Positions 8,216-16,185 of a stretch of DNA of 33,014 bases are shown piece after piece. The DNA comes from Chloroflexota bacterium (GTDB lineage: Bacteria > Chloroflexota > Anaerolineae > 4572-78 > J111). The stretch spans positions 1 to 33,014 of the forward strand of contig JAIFLK010000063.1 in assembly GCA_020049115.1 (NCBI GenBank), read 5' to 3'. The notes beneath the pieces are model-generated. The model had not been told where the DNA came from. It did no database searches and saw only the letters and a program-made list of their open reading frames with translations. Position numbers and translations under genes: made by a program. Positions within the stretch are counted from its first letter, which is position 1. Each line of letters opens with the position of its first letter.

Positions 8216-10459
8216 TTATTTTTTTAGCTCAAACACAGCCGTATTCGCCCGAATTTTTTGTAAATCTACCCCTAATTCTAGCACCGTGTGACGGACACCT
8301 AACCGTTGGCCTAGTTCGCGGGCCGCAATATCCAATAAAGTGTCTAGGTTGGGGGCTAAACGCAGCTTATCCGTAATCTCACGAATCACTTGCTCCCGCC
8401 CCGCACGCTCACGAGTTTCTTCAAACAAGCGCAAATTCTCGGCTGCTTGCGCGATTTGGTCAATCACCGCGGTGATAATCGCGACCTCATCTTTATTCCA
8501 CCCCATCTCTTGATATTCTAGCCCCACTCGATGCAACTGTAAATCACCAATTTTACGCCCCATGACAGTAATTGGGCTAATTAAAGAGTGGGTTGGATGA
8601 GCAGTTTCCTCAAAGTGTTTGACCTGGGGTTTAGAGTAATGTTGAGCCAACTCATGCCCTTGCTCAACCACCTGTTCAGGCAAAGTTAGGGCATGAGGAG
8701 CGGCATAAGCATGGCTTTTATGTTTCAAAGTCGCAATAACTTTCTCCCATGATTGCTCTAAATAGCGCGCTTGAATGGCATTTGATTCTACCAAAGCGGC
8801 TTCAACCTCAGCAAATAAGCGAGCATTACGAATAGCTATCGCCACTTGATTGGCTAAAGAACGTAATAGCGCCGCGTCGCTTTCATCAAAACCAGCCACC
8901 TTATCTTCCTGCACATCAAGCACGCCCACCACTTGCCCTTCTAAACTAATTGGCACCGCCATTTCAGAGCAAGTTAAAGCTAAAAGGGGATTAGGCAGCC
9001 AATCAATCGCTTGACGCACATCATCAACCCGCACAATTTCACCACTACGCGCCGCCCGCGCCACCAAACTGGTTACGGTATTCAAAGGAATATAATGCCC
9101 TTTGGCCTTCATTTTACTACCTGCCACGCCAAAACCAGCCGTCATAATTAAGTTTTGGCGTGGCTCATCTAACAAATAAACATGTACATGGTAATAATTA
9201 AAGCTGGTTTTAATCTGGGTCACTAAATTTTGCAACAGTTGGTCTAAATCAAGAATAGCACTCAGTCGCTCACTTAAACTCGCCACCGTCTCCAAACGCT
9301 CCGTCCGTGCCGCCACTCGTTGTTCCAACGAACCAATTAAATCCCGCAATTGCGCCGTCATAATATTAAATGCCCTAGCTAAACCAACAACCTCAATGGG
9401 GCCAGCTAACGAGGCAGTTAAATTTAATTCCCCCTCAGAAATTCGGGTGGCGGTGGTCGTTAAATTAAGTAAAGGATACGCTAAACGTCGTGAGGTATAA
9501 ATCCCCCCCATCGCTGATACCCCCCCCACAATAAATAAGAAACTAAGCGATAGAATAATGGTGGAGATGACCCCTTGATAAGCCTCAGTAATCGGTAACT
9601 CCGTTACCACGGCCCAATCTGGCACCCCTAATGGCACAAACGCTCCTACAACATAATTATTACCAATACCAACAGACCAATCATACCCATTTTTATGGCT
9701 AGAGTCATCATGGATAAATTGAGCCACTTCTTTAAGCTGACTTACGTTTTCACCCGCTAACACGCGAGCGGTATCTTGAAAAGCAAGTAAGTTACCCTGA
9801 TGGTCAACAATATAGGCTACCCCATGATCACCCTGTTGTCCTATTTGTAATTGAGCGACCAATTCCCACATAAATTTCAGGTTTACTTGCACCACCAATG
9901 CGCCCTGGAAATTGCCAAAAATATTAACCACTGGAATTGCCACCCACGCTAAAGGTTGTTTGGTCTGCTCATCAATGAATATGGGGCTGATATAACGCCT
10001 ATCTTCAGAAACAATACGGAACAATTCGCTATCGGCCTGACTCTTCAACTCAACTTGGGGTACTACGGCATACTGTGATTGTTTAGCTATTTCTTGGCCT
10101 TGCTTATCCAACAACGTTACGGCCAAAAAAGTGGGTTGTAACCCTAAGAGATTTCGCAAAAATAGTTTTTGCTGCGTGTTATCTTTAGTAATAGGGTCGC
10201 TGACTTGAACCGCCGACTCAAGGGCTTGAAATATAGCATTAATAAAACTTGAAACTTCATGGGCGGCGTTAGTGGCAATCAATTCTTGTTCACGCGCAAC
10301 CACGGTTTCTTGCGCTTGAAAATTAAGAACTAGCAAAAAACTACTCCCTAATACGAGGGCAAAAACGGTTAAAAGCGTAAAAGCCGTCGCCAGAGTAGCA
10401 GCTAAACTACGAGCATGCTTAGATTGTTCACTTGAAAAATCAGAGTTGGCCGTTGCCAT
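8216..10459 (-). CDS. Membrane receptor: TM-dCache-TM-HAMP-GAF, with a degenerate HAMP
   Basis: A 747-residue transmembrane sensor. TM1 is about 20-46. A dCache_1-like domain spans about 50-295, including RYISPIF followed by VAIPVVN and GALVVQVNL, typical of the membrane-distal Cache fold. TM2 is about 297-320, HAMP about 321-372, GAF about 405-548. A Trp linker (ARYLEQSW), a GAF second-half-like segment (about 625-680) and a tail (VIREITDKLRLAPNLDTLL, about 691-732) follow. In the HAMP, the usual Asp-Glu-hydrophobic-Gly motif is replaced by IEVVG, so its signalling geometry may differ from its paralogues. The GAF is strikingly similar to that of 27849-29984 (shared VDDVR/VDNVR, SEMAVPI, LLRSLANQVAIA), indicating a fairly recent duplication. 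No output domain. The ATG lacks a Shine-Dalgarno. Confidence 0.92.
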   Translation of the reverse strand: MATANSDFSSEQSKHARSLAATLATAFTLLTVFALVLGSSFLLVLNFQAQETVVAREQELIATNAAHEVSSFINAIFQALESAVQVSDPITKDNTQQKLFLRNLLGLQPTFLAVTLLDKQGQEIAKQSQYAVVPQVELKSQADSELFRIVSEDRRYISPIFIDEQTKQPLAWVAIPVVNIFGNFQGALVVQVNLKFMWELVAQLQIGQQGDHGVAYIVDHQGNLLAFQDTARVLAGENVSQLKEVAQFIHDDSSHKNGYDWSVGIGNNYVVGAFVPLGVPDWAVVTELPITEAYQGVISTIILSLSFLFIVGGVSAMGGIYTSRRLAYPLLNLTTTATRISEGELNLTASLAGPIEVVGLARAFNIMTAQLRDLIGSLEQRVAARTERLETVASLSERLSAILDLDQLLQNLVTQIKTSFNYYHVHVYLLDEPRQNLIMTAGFGVAGSKMKAKGHYIPLNTVTSLVARAARSGEIVRVDDVRQAIDWLPNPLLALTCSEMAVPISLEGQVVGVLDVQEDKVAGFDESDAALLRSLANQVAIAIRNARLFAEVEAALVESNAIQARYLEQSWEKVIATLKHKSHAYAAPHALTLPEQVVEQGHELAQHYSKPQVKHFEETAHPTHSLISPITVMGRKIGDLQLHRVGLEYQEMGWNKDEVAIITAVIDQIAQAAENLRLFEETRERAGREQVIREITDKLRLAPNLDTLLDIAARELGQRLGVRHTVLELGVDLQKIRANTAVFELKK

Positions 10460-10505
10460 AATTATTTAACCGTTATTTTTAACAATAAAACTATTCATTA
10501 GAGTT

Positions 10506-10614
10506 TATACCGATTAAAAAATCGTTGAGATTTTGTAGGGGCAATGCCTTGTGCTTGCCCCCATTGTGGGCAAGCACAAGGCATTGCCCCTACGAAAATC
10601 ATTAAATCGGTATA
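10506..10614. repeat. Nested palindrome with 26-bp inner arms and TATACCGATT outer ends
   Basis: Inner arms 10535-10560 and 10568-10593 are perfect 26-base reverse complements around a 7-base loop and begin GTAGGGGCAATGCC. Outer arms TATACCGATT (10506-10515) and AATCGGTATA (10605-10614) form terminal inverted repeats, giving a small MITE-like unit. It fills most of the 162-bp gap. On the minus strand the inner stem is followed by mixed sequence before a T-run, so it is not a standard terminator, although transcriptional attenuation remains possible. Nothing else seen in 10460-10621. Confidence 0.88.
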
Positions 10615-10621
10615 ATGTCTA

Positions 10622-12940
10622 TTAAACAGGCTTTGCTTCATGGGCAACCATGTCTGTATGTAACTCTAACGTCACTTCAGAAGCCCCTAATTTATTGCCC
10701 AACTGCGCTACGGCGGCCCGCATGACCTCTTCAATTTTATTTGAAGCCCACACTTTGGCGGTCGTTTCACTAATCATCTGGTCACGCCAGGCATTACGTT
10801 GAGTATCATCAAATAAGCGGGCCGCATCTAAAGCCAAAGCCACCTGTTCGGCTAAAGTACGTATCATGACCAATTCATCTTTAGTCCAAACGGCGGCGGC
10901 CTTACGCTCAATTCCAATCACACCAATCACCTCTTCCCGTAACATAAGCGGAATAGAAACGCTAGTGGTAGGCTCATCTAATGATACAGTTTCAAGCATC
11001 ACCTCACTAGGTTGACTATAAACGAGGTCACGTTGCTTAATGGCTGTGGTCATGGTTGATAGCCATTGGGTCAATTTATCTTTAATGGGTTGAACTTCTT
11101 GTTTGGTAAAAACATAACCTGCTGCGGCAGTTTTTTGAGCGATATTTTGCCAAGCGGTCTGAGTTAAACGACGATTCAGAGCCTCCACCGCCACCAAAGC
11201 CGTTTGATTACGTTGAAATAAACGAACATTATCAATCGCCACCGCGACTTGGTCAGCAATAGATTGCATGAGCGTTAAATCAGCTTGATTAAAACCACCT
11301 AACTCCTCACTTTGCATATCCAAAACGCCAATAACCGTCGAACCTTTACGTAAAGGAATAGCTAACTCTGATTTTGTTTTGGGCAATAAAGGATTACGAA
11401 AAAAATAGGGAATAGCATCCACATCATCAGCCAAAAAAGATTGCCCACTCAAAGCCACTCGCCCCACAATGCCCTGCCCCACCGGCAAACGATGTTGTTT
11501 TGCTTTCAATTGTTGCCCAACTTCACCCGACCCCTCGACCATAATTAGCTCTTTAGCCAATTCATCCATGAGATAAAGATGACAATGATAAAAATTAAAA
11601 TCCTGTTGAATTCGTTCAATTACATAACGTAATAGCTCATCTAAATCCAACATAGTGGCAATTTTACGACTAATCTCAGCACTTGTCTCTAAGGCTTGCG
11701 TTCTATCATTAATCCGCTCTTCTAAATTATCCACCAAACTTTGGATCTGCTGCGTCATCAACTCAAAATTGTGGGCTAATTGCCCAATTTCATCCTGGCC
11801 TTTAACCAATAAATGTGCTTTCAAATCTCCTTGAGCAATCCGCGCCGTAGCCTCGGCCAACAAACGAATGGGGGTGGTAATTGTACCCGCTAACCAAACA
11901 GAAAGGAAAATAGTGGCTAACATGACCACAATAACTAAACTAAAAATGGCCCCCCCCAACACATTAATATCCGCCAAAACTGCCTCACCAGGGAGGCTTT
12001 TAGCTAAAAACCAATAATGGTCAGGCCGTTGTGTATCGTAATAAATTTTTTGTACCGCCATAACCCGCCGCGTTTGGGGGTCAATTGCGGCTATAATATC
12101 TTGCCCTTTAGCCTGAGACATTATCCAAGAAAAATCTTGCGTTAGCTTGGCCTCAAGCCCTAAATCAAAGCCAAATTCAACCTCAGGGTTGGGATGATGT
12201 AAATAATAGCCATTTTGATTAGCCAAATAAACTTCAACTCTATCATTAGGAGTTTCTACCAACAAATTAAGAATATGGCTGGCATAAACATTTGAGATAA
12301 CCAGCCCTTTGAACTTACCCGCTTGATTAAATAAGGGTACAGCATAACGCAACACCGGCGTATGAGGCACTTGAATTTGGTCATGGTCACGGTTAAGGTC
12401 TACTTGAGAAATATAAATTTGGTCGCTTTTCAATTTCGCGGCCTCTATAAAATAATCTCGCTGGCTCTTATCTTGCAGTTCAGCAGACGATACAATATTG
12501 ATTTTTTGAGTAATAGGGTCAAAATTAACCCGTACCCGCTCATAACCATGCTCATCTAAATAACGTAATTGTTGGTAAGTTCTCTTGCGCTTAGAAACCT
12601 CAGCAAAAACATCTGTCAAGCGTTGCGCCCAAATTTCATAACTAAGGCCACTTTCAGGGTCAATTCCCCCATTATCAGTCGCTTGAATTATCGCATGAAT
12701 AGCCGAATTTTGGCTAAGGCTTAAAATATCTGTTTCATATTGCAATAAAAAACTCTTCAAATTTTGGGCAGTGGCTTGATTAGCAACATCAACCTCATGT
12801 AACGCATTCGCTTCCAAGGTGCGTTGAAACTGAATGTAACTAATGAGCGCGAAAATAATCAACGGAATTAAAGCTACCGCTAATAAAATAATCGTCATTC
12901 TAATTCGCAAACTGTTTTTAAAGCGTGGAAGTTTTATCAT
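10622..12940 (-). CDS. Membrane receptor: TM-dCache-TM-HAMP-GAF
   Basis: A 772-residue transmembrane sensor. TM1 is about 13-37. A large dCache domain spans about 45-325; the LRYLDEHGYERVRVNF stretch and SQRDYF are typical of dCache sensors found on kinases and cyclases. TM2 is about 329-350, HAMP about 351-402 (P357, DEIGQLAHNFELM), GAF about 427-575 (FYHCHLYLMDE ... DQVAVAIDNVRLF). A divergent Trp linker (RRLTQTAW), a GAF second-half-like segment (about 660-710) and a helical tail (MISETTAKVWASNKIEEVM, about 722-762) complete it. No catalytic output domain. It begins three bases after the stop of the PAS/LOV protein gene, so the two are almost certainly co-transcribed and perhaps coupled in translation; the leader has only a weak AGGG. 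The Cache ligand cannot be predicted; I do not see the amino-acid-binding dCache motif clearly. Confidence 0.92.
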   Translation of the reverse strand: MIKLPRFKNSLRIRMTIILLAVALIPLIIFALISYIQFQRTLEANALHEVDVANQATAQNLKSFLLQYETDILSLSQNSAIHAIIQATDNGGIDPESGLSYEIWAQRLTDVFAEVSKRKRTYQQLRYLDEHGYERVRVNFDPITQKINIVSSAELQDKSQRDYFIEAAKLKSDQIYISQVDLNRDHDQIQVPHTPVLRYAVPLFNQAGKFKGLVISNVYASHILNLLVETPNDRVEVYLANQNGYYLHHPNPEVEFGFDLGLEAKLTQDFSWIMSQAKGQDIIAAIDPQTRRVMAVQKIYYDTQRPDHYWFLAKSLPGEAVLADINVLGGAIFSLVIVVMLATIFLSVWLAGTITTPIRLLAEATARIAQGDLKAHLLVKGQDEIGQLAHNFELMTQQIQSLVDNLEERINDRTQALETSAEISRKIATMLDLDELLRYVIERIQQDFNFYHCHLYLMDELAKELIMVEGSGEVGQQLKAKQHRLPVGQGIVGRVALSGQSFLADDVDAIPYFFRNPLLPKTKSELAIPLRKGSTVIGVLDMQSEELGGFNQADLTLMQSIADQVAVAIDNVRLFQRNQTALVAVEALNRRLTQTAWQNIAQKTAAAGYVFTKQEVQPIKDKLTQWLSTMTTAIKQRDLVYSQPSEVMLETVSLDEPTTSVSIPLMLREEVIGVIGIERKAAAVWTKDELVMIRTLAEQVALALDAARLFDDTQRNAWRDQMISETTAKVWASNKIEEVMRAAVAQLGNKLGASEVTLELHTDMVAHEAKPV

Positions 12941-12943
12941 GCC

Positions 12944-15900
12944 CTAATAGCCCAAAAGCTCATGTTCCGTCCCTAATTGAATGACAACTTTTGAAGCATT
13001 CAATTTTTTACCCAATTGCTCCACCGTTGTTTGCATCACCAATTCTAGCTCACCCGAAGCCCACACTTGCTGAATCATTTCCGCAATAAGTTGCTCCCGC
13101 GCTGCCCGTTGTTGCGTCTCCTCAAATAAACGTAGATTTTCTAACGTTAAAGCCAACTGCTCTGAAACCGCCTCAATTAACGCCACTTCATTCGTTGTCC
13201 ATTCACGTTCCGTAGCCTCATCCTGTAAACTGACCGTACCAATCACTTGCCCCCGTAAAGAAATGGGCGCAACGACAGCCTGACCATGAGTATCGGTTTG
13301 TTGCGTCGCCATAATTTTGGTTTTACCCTCATGCGTCACCTCAGTTTGTATGGCGGCCAAACTCATCTGCAATGGTGTTACTGGACGTTGCGGGTGGCTA
13401 TAACTAACCTGTTGCACCACTTGATGTTCAGCTAAAAATTGTTGCCATTCATGACGAACATATTGCCGATAAGTCGCCTCAAGTTCAGCTAATAACCGTT
13501 TCTGCTCCTGCTCCGCCGTCTTAATATTTGTAATATCACGGCCAATGGTCGCAAAAAACTCCACCTGATTATCATCGCTCATTTGAGCCACTAAAACCTG
13601 AGAAATGGGTATCTCCTGCCCCTCTTGAGTCAGCAAAGCTGCCTCTTTCGCCCAAACTTCCCCTAAACTCGCTTTAGGAAAGGCTTCATTCATTAATAAA
13701 TCTAACGTCCATTGCGGGTGAAAATGACTAATATGAAATCGCGTAATATCTTCATCTAGTCCGAGGCCAATCATAGCCCGTCCCGCGGGATTAATGTACA
13801 ACACCCGCCCCTCTAAATCAGTAATGCCGACAAAATCGGTGGTTATTTCGACAATCGCCGACAAACGCCGTTGAATGGCCTCCCCTTCTTTAAGATGAGT
13901 TACATCCGTTTGCACCCCAATAAAATTAATTAATTTACCCTCAACATCAAAAATAGGATTAATAATTAAGCGATTCCAAAAGGGGCTGCCATTCTTACGA
14001 TAGTTTAATAACTCCACCGTACAAGAACGTTGCGCCTTAATAGCCGCCCGCATTTCATTGACCGTCTCCAGGTTGGTTTCAGGCCCTTGCAAAAAGCGAC
14101 AATTTTTCCCCATGACCTCGTCCATGTGATAACCCGTTATTTTTTCAAAAGCAGGGTTGATAAAGACCAATGGGTTATCAGGCAAATAAGGGTCACTAAT
14201 CGTCACCCCAATTTCGGCATTATTAATCGCCGCTGCCAATAAATTATTTTGGCGTGAAGCCTGCTTTATCTGCTCCTCCGTTTGCTTACGAGCCGTTATA
14301 TCAATAATCACCCCAACTAACCCCGCCACCTGACCTTCAGCATCAAAGAAAATATTTTTATTAAAAATCATATCTAGCGACTGACCTTTAGCATCCACCA
14401 ACCGCGACTCATACACTTGCGCCGTTTTTTCGCGTAAAAGTAATTCATCTAAATGTTGATTTTCGGCCGCAAAATCGGGTGGCGTGAAATCATGATTGGT
14501 TTTACCGATAATCTCCGCCTCAGAAAAACCCAAATAAGTAGCAAAGGCTTTATTACAACCTAAATATACTCCCTTTGTGTCTTTATAAAAAATAGGGCTA
14601 GTGATTGTATCAAATAAGGTCTGTAAAAAGTTCGCATTGGCCTGCAATTGCTCCTGAGATTTCTTGCGGGTGGAAATATCACGCAAAGTAATATTAAAAC
14701 TGTACGGTTCACCCTGGTCATCGTAATTAGCCGTAATCGTTTGGTCAACGGGAATAATAGAACCATCGGCCCGTAACATGCGCGTTTCTGATAACCAATA
14801 GCCCGCCGTCAAGGCTTTAGGCACAATCTCGGCAATAAATTTTTTAGCCTCCTGTGGCGGGTAAAAATCAATCACCGTCATGGTGGTTATATCATCCACC
14901 GTCATGCCACTCATTCGTAGCCCCGCGGGGTTAATATAAAGTACATTTCCTTCCAAATCACTCACCCCAATAAAGTCAGTATGGTTTTTAGCAATAGTTG
15001 CTAAACGTTGCGATTCTTTCAGGGCTATTTCCGTCCGCGCCAATAATTTAGCGTTTTGCTGATGAGCCTCTTCCATCGCTAAATAAGCCCGACGGCTGGC
15101 AACCACCGCCGAGGTTGGTTCAAGCAAGCGGCGTAAAATAAAGCGTTCATCAGCCGTAAATTCCCGCACCTCAGACCAAGCAAAAATAATGACCCCTTGC
15201 CATTGCTCACTACTATATAAAGGAATAATGGCCAGGGCCTTAGCCCCTAACTCCACTAAAGCCGCCTGTTCATGCTCAACCAAACGGGTATCTGTCAATA
15301 TATTATCGATTAAAACGACCGTATGCGGCTGACTCATGACCAATTGCACTAAAAAAGTTTTTGCCACCGAATAATGCTGCCCTAACTGGGGGTCATCCGT
15401 CCAAATCCCCCCCGCCCGCCAACTCGCTGCCCCCCATAAAGTGAGTACAGATTCAGTAATGGCTGTCTCAAAATAGCTTAGGCGAATAATAAAAGGATAG
15501 TTCGTTTCAAAACTAAAGGCTAACGCTTGCACTAACTCAGTTTCGTTATGGGCTTGAGATAAAATTCCTTCCACCCGCGCCAATTGTTCAAGTTGCCTGG
15601 CCCGTTGGCGAGCTTGTTGAAACAACAGCCGATTATTTAGCGTCACCGCCTCCACATCTTTTTCCAACTGCGTAATTTGCCCACGCCAAACCTGCTCAGT
15701 TTGTTTAGCCGCCGTCATATCCTGCCAAGAAACATGCAGTAAAAATCGCCCCGCCATAGTTAAGGGACGTAAGGTCACTTGAGCAAAAAATACGCCATGA
15801 GGTGGGCGAGACTCTTGCCATTCAAAGGAAATAACTTGTCCCTGTTCAGCCACCTCAAGAGCCTCATGCCAAGAGTCGGGCGCGACCAATGACCTGAAAG

Positions 15901-16039
15901 ATTGCCCCAAAACCGCCTCCTTCGTTGGCTGCCCCAACCCAAGCAAAGCTGCCGAGTTACAAGCAATAATTTGCCCTTGCTCCAACAAAACCATGCCCTC
16001 AGTTGAGGCTTCTAGTAAAATTTGACTTAAATTATCCAT
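12944..16039 (-). CDS. Soluble PAS/GAF/LOV multi-sensor protein
   Basis: A 1031-residue cytoplasmic sensor with no TM segment. Domains in order: PAS1 (about 5-112), GAF (about 155-320, ending in ASRRAYLA), PAS2 (about 345-460), PAS3 (about 470-585), PAS4, which is a LOV domain (about 598-718), and PAS5 (about 720-840). Then comes the Trp linker (YRQYVRHEW), a GAF second-half-like segment (about 920-972) and the helical tail (about 982-1028). PAS4 carries the LOV signature GKNCRFLQG with the candidate flavin-adduct cysteine C647, plus N679, N689 and Q710 at the FMN-contact positions. The other PAS domains lack the cysteine. PAS2 and PAS5 are alike (both contain EGxVLYINPAG), suggesting internal duplication. 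There is no kinase or cyclase. The gene starts without a Shine-Dalgarno, 19 bases from the MITE-like element, and runs into the receptor gene at 10622-12940. Confidence 0.93.
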   Translation of the reverse strand: MDNLSQILLEASTEGMVLLEQGQIIACNSAALLGLGQPTKEAVLGQSFRSLVAPDSWHEALEVAEQGQVISFEWQESRPPHGVFFAQVTLRPLTMAGRFLLHVSWQDMTAAKQTEQVWRGQITQLEKDVEAVTLNNRLLFQQARQRARQLEQLARVEGILSQAHNETELVQALAFSFETNYPFIIRLSYFETAITESVLTLWGAASWRAGGIWTDDPQLGQHYSVAKTFLVQLVMSQPHTVVLIDNILTDTRLVEHEQAALVELGAKALAIIPLYSSEQWQGVIIFAWSEVREFTADERFILRRLLEPTSAVVASRRAYLAMEEAHQQNAKLLARTEIALKESQRLATIAKNHTDFIGVSDLEGNVLYINPAGLRMSGMTVDDITTMTVIDFYPPQEAKKFIAEIVPKALTAGYWLSETRMLRADGSIIPVDQTITANYDDQGEPYSFNITLRDISTRKKSQEQLQANANFLQTLFDTITSPIFYKDTKGVYLGCNKAFATYLGFSEAEIIGKTNHDFTPPDFAAENQHLDELLLREKTAQVYESRLVDAKGQSLDMIFNKNIFFDAEGQVAGLVGVIIDITARKQTEEQIKQASRQNNLLAAAINNAEIGVTISDPYLPDNPLVFINPAFEKITGYHMDEVMGKNCRFLQGPETNLETVNEMRAAIKAQRSCTVELLNYRKNGSPFWNRLIINPIFDVEGKLINFIGVQTDVTHLKEGEAIQRRLSAIVEITTDFVGITDLEGRVLYINPAGRAMIGLGLDEDITRFHISHFHPQWTLDLLMNEAFPKASLGEVWAKEAALLTQEGQEIPISQVLVAQMSDDNQVEFFATIGRDITNIKTAEQEQKRLLAELEATYRQYVRHEWQQFLAEHQVVQQVSYSHPQRPVTPLQMSLAAIQTEVTHEGKTKIMATQQTDTHGQAVVAPISLRGQVIGTVSLQDEATEREWTTNEVALIEAVSEQLALTLENLRLFEETQQRAAREQLIAEMIQQVWASGELELVMQTTVEQLGKKLNASKVVIQLGTEHELLGY
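13886..14248 (-). other. LOV (blue-light, FMN-binding) domain within the PAS/GAF protein
   Basis: Residues 598-718 of the host protein. Visible hallmarks: GKNCRFLQGPET at 644-655 with the photo-adduct cysteine C647 (codon at 14099-14101, TGT), LLNYRKNGSPFWN at 677-689 giving the FMN-ring asparagines N679 and N689, and IGVQTDVT with the glutamine Q710 that flips its side chain on adduct formation in known LOV proteins. All four diagnostic residues are present, so light sensing is well supported by family knowledge. The output path is unknown because the host has no effector domain. Confidence 0.9.
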
Positions 16040-16057
16040 GTGGAATTAAAAAGGTTT

Positions 16058-16167
16058 GGACTTACGCAAACACCTCACCCCAGCCCTCTCCTACGTAGGA
16101 GAGGGAGTAACATCTCCCCCTGATGTCGGGGGGATTAAGGGGGTAGACTTGGCTTTTGCGTAAGTCC
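16058..16167. repeat. MITE-like element, copy 2 (inverted relative to copy 1)
   Basis: 110 bp with perfect 13-bp terminal inverted repeats (GGACTTACGCAAA at 16058-16070 and its reverse complement at 16155-16167). It contains a perfect 22-bp palindrome centred on CCTACGTAGG (16084-16105) and a CCCCC/GGGGG stem. It is the reverse complement of 8067-8178. No coding capacity and no convincing target-site duplication. It occupies the gap 16040-16185 and includes no recognisable promoter. Confidence 0.9.
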
Positions 16168-16185
16168 TGAAGGTAAAAGATTTAT

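Noticed and set aside
8067-16167. Composite transposon with the two MITE-like copies as ends
   Set aside because: No transposase lies between the copies, no target-site duplication is visible, and the genes inside belong to the same family as those outside.
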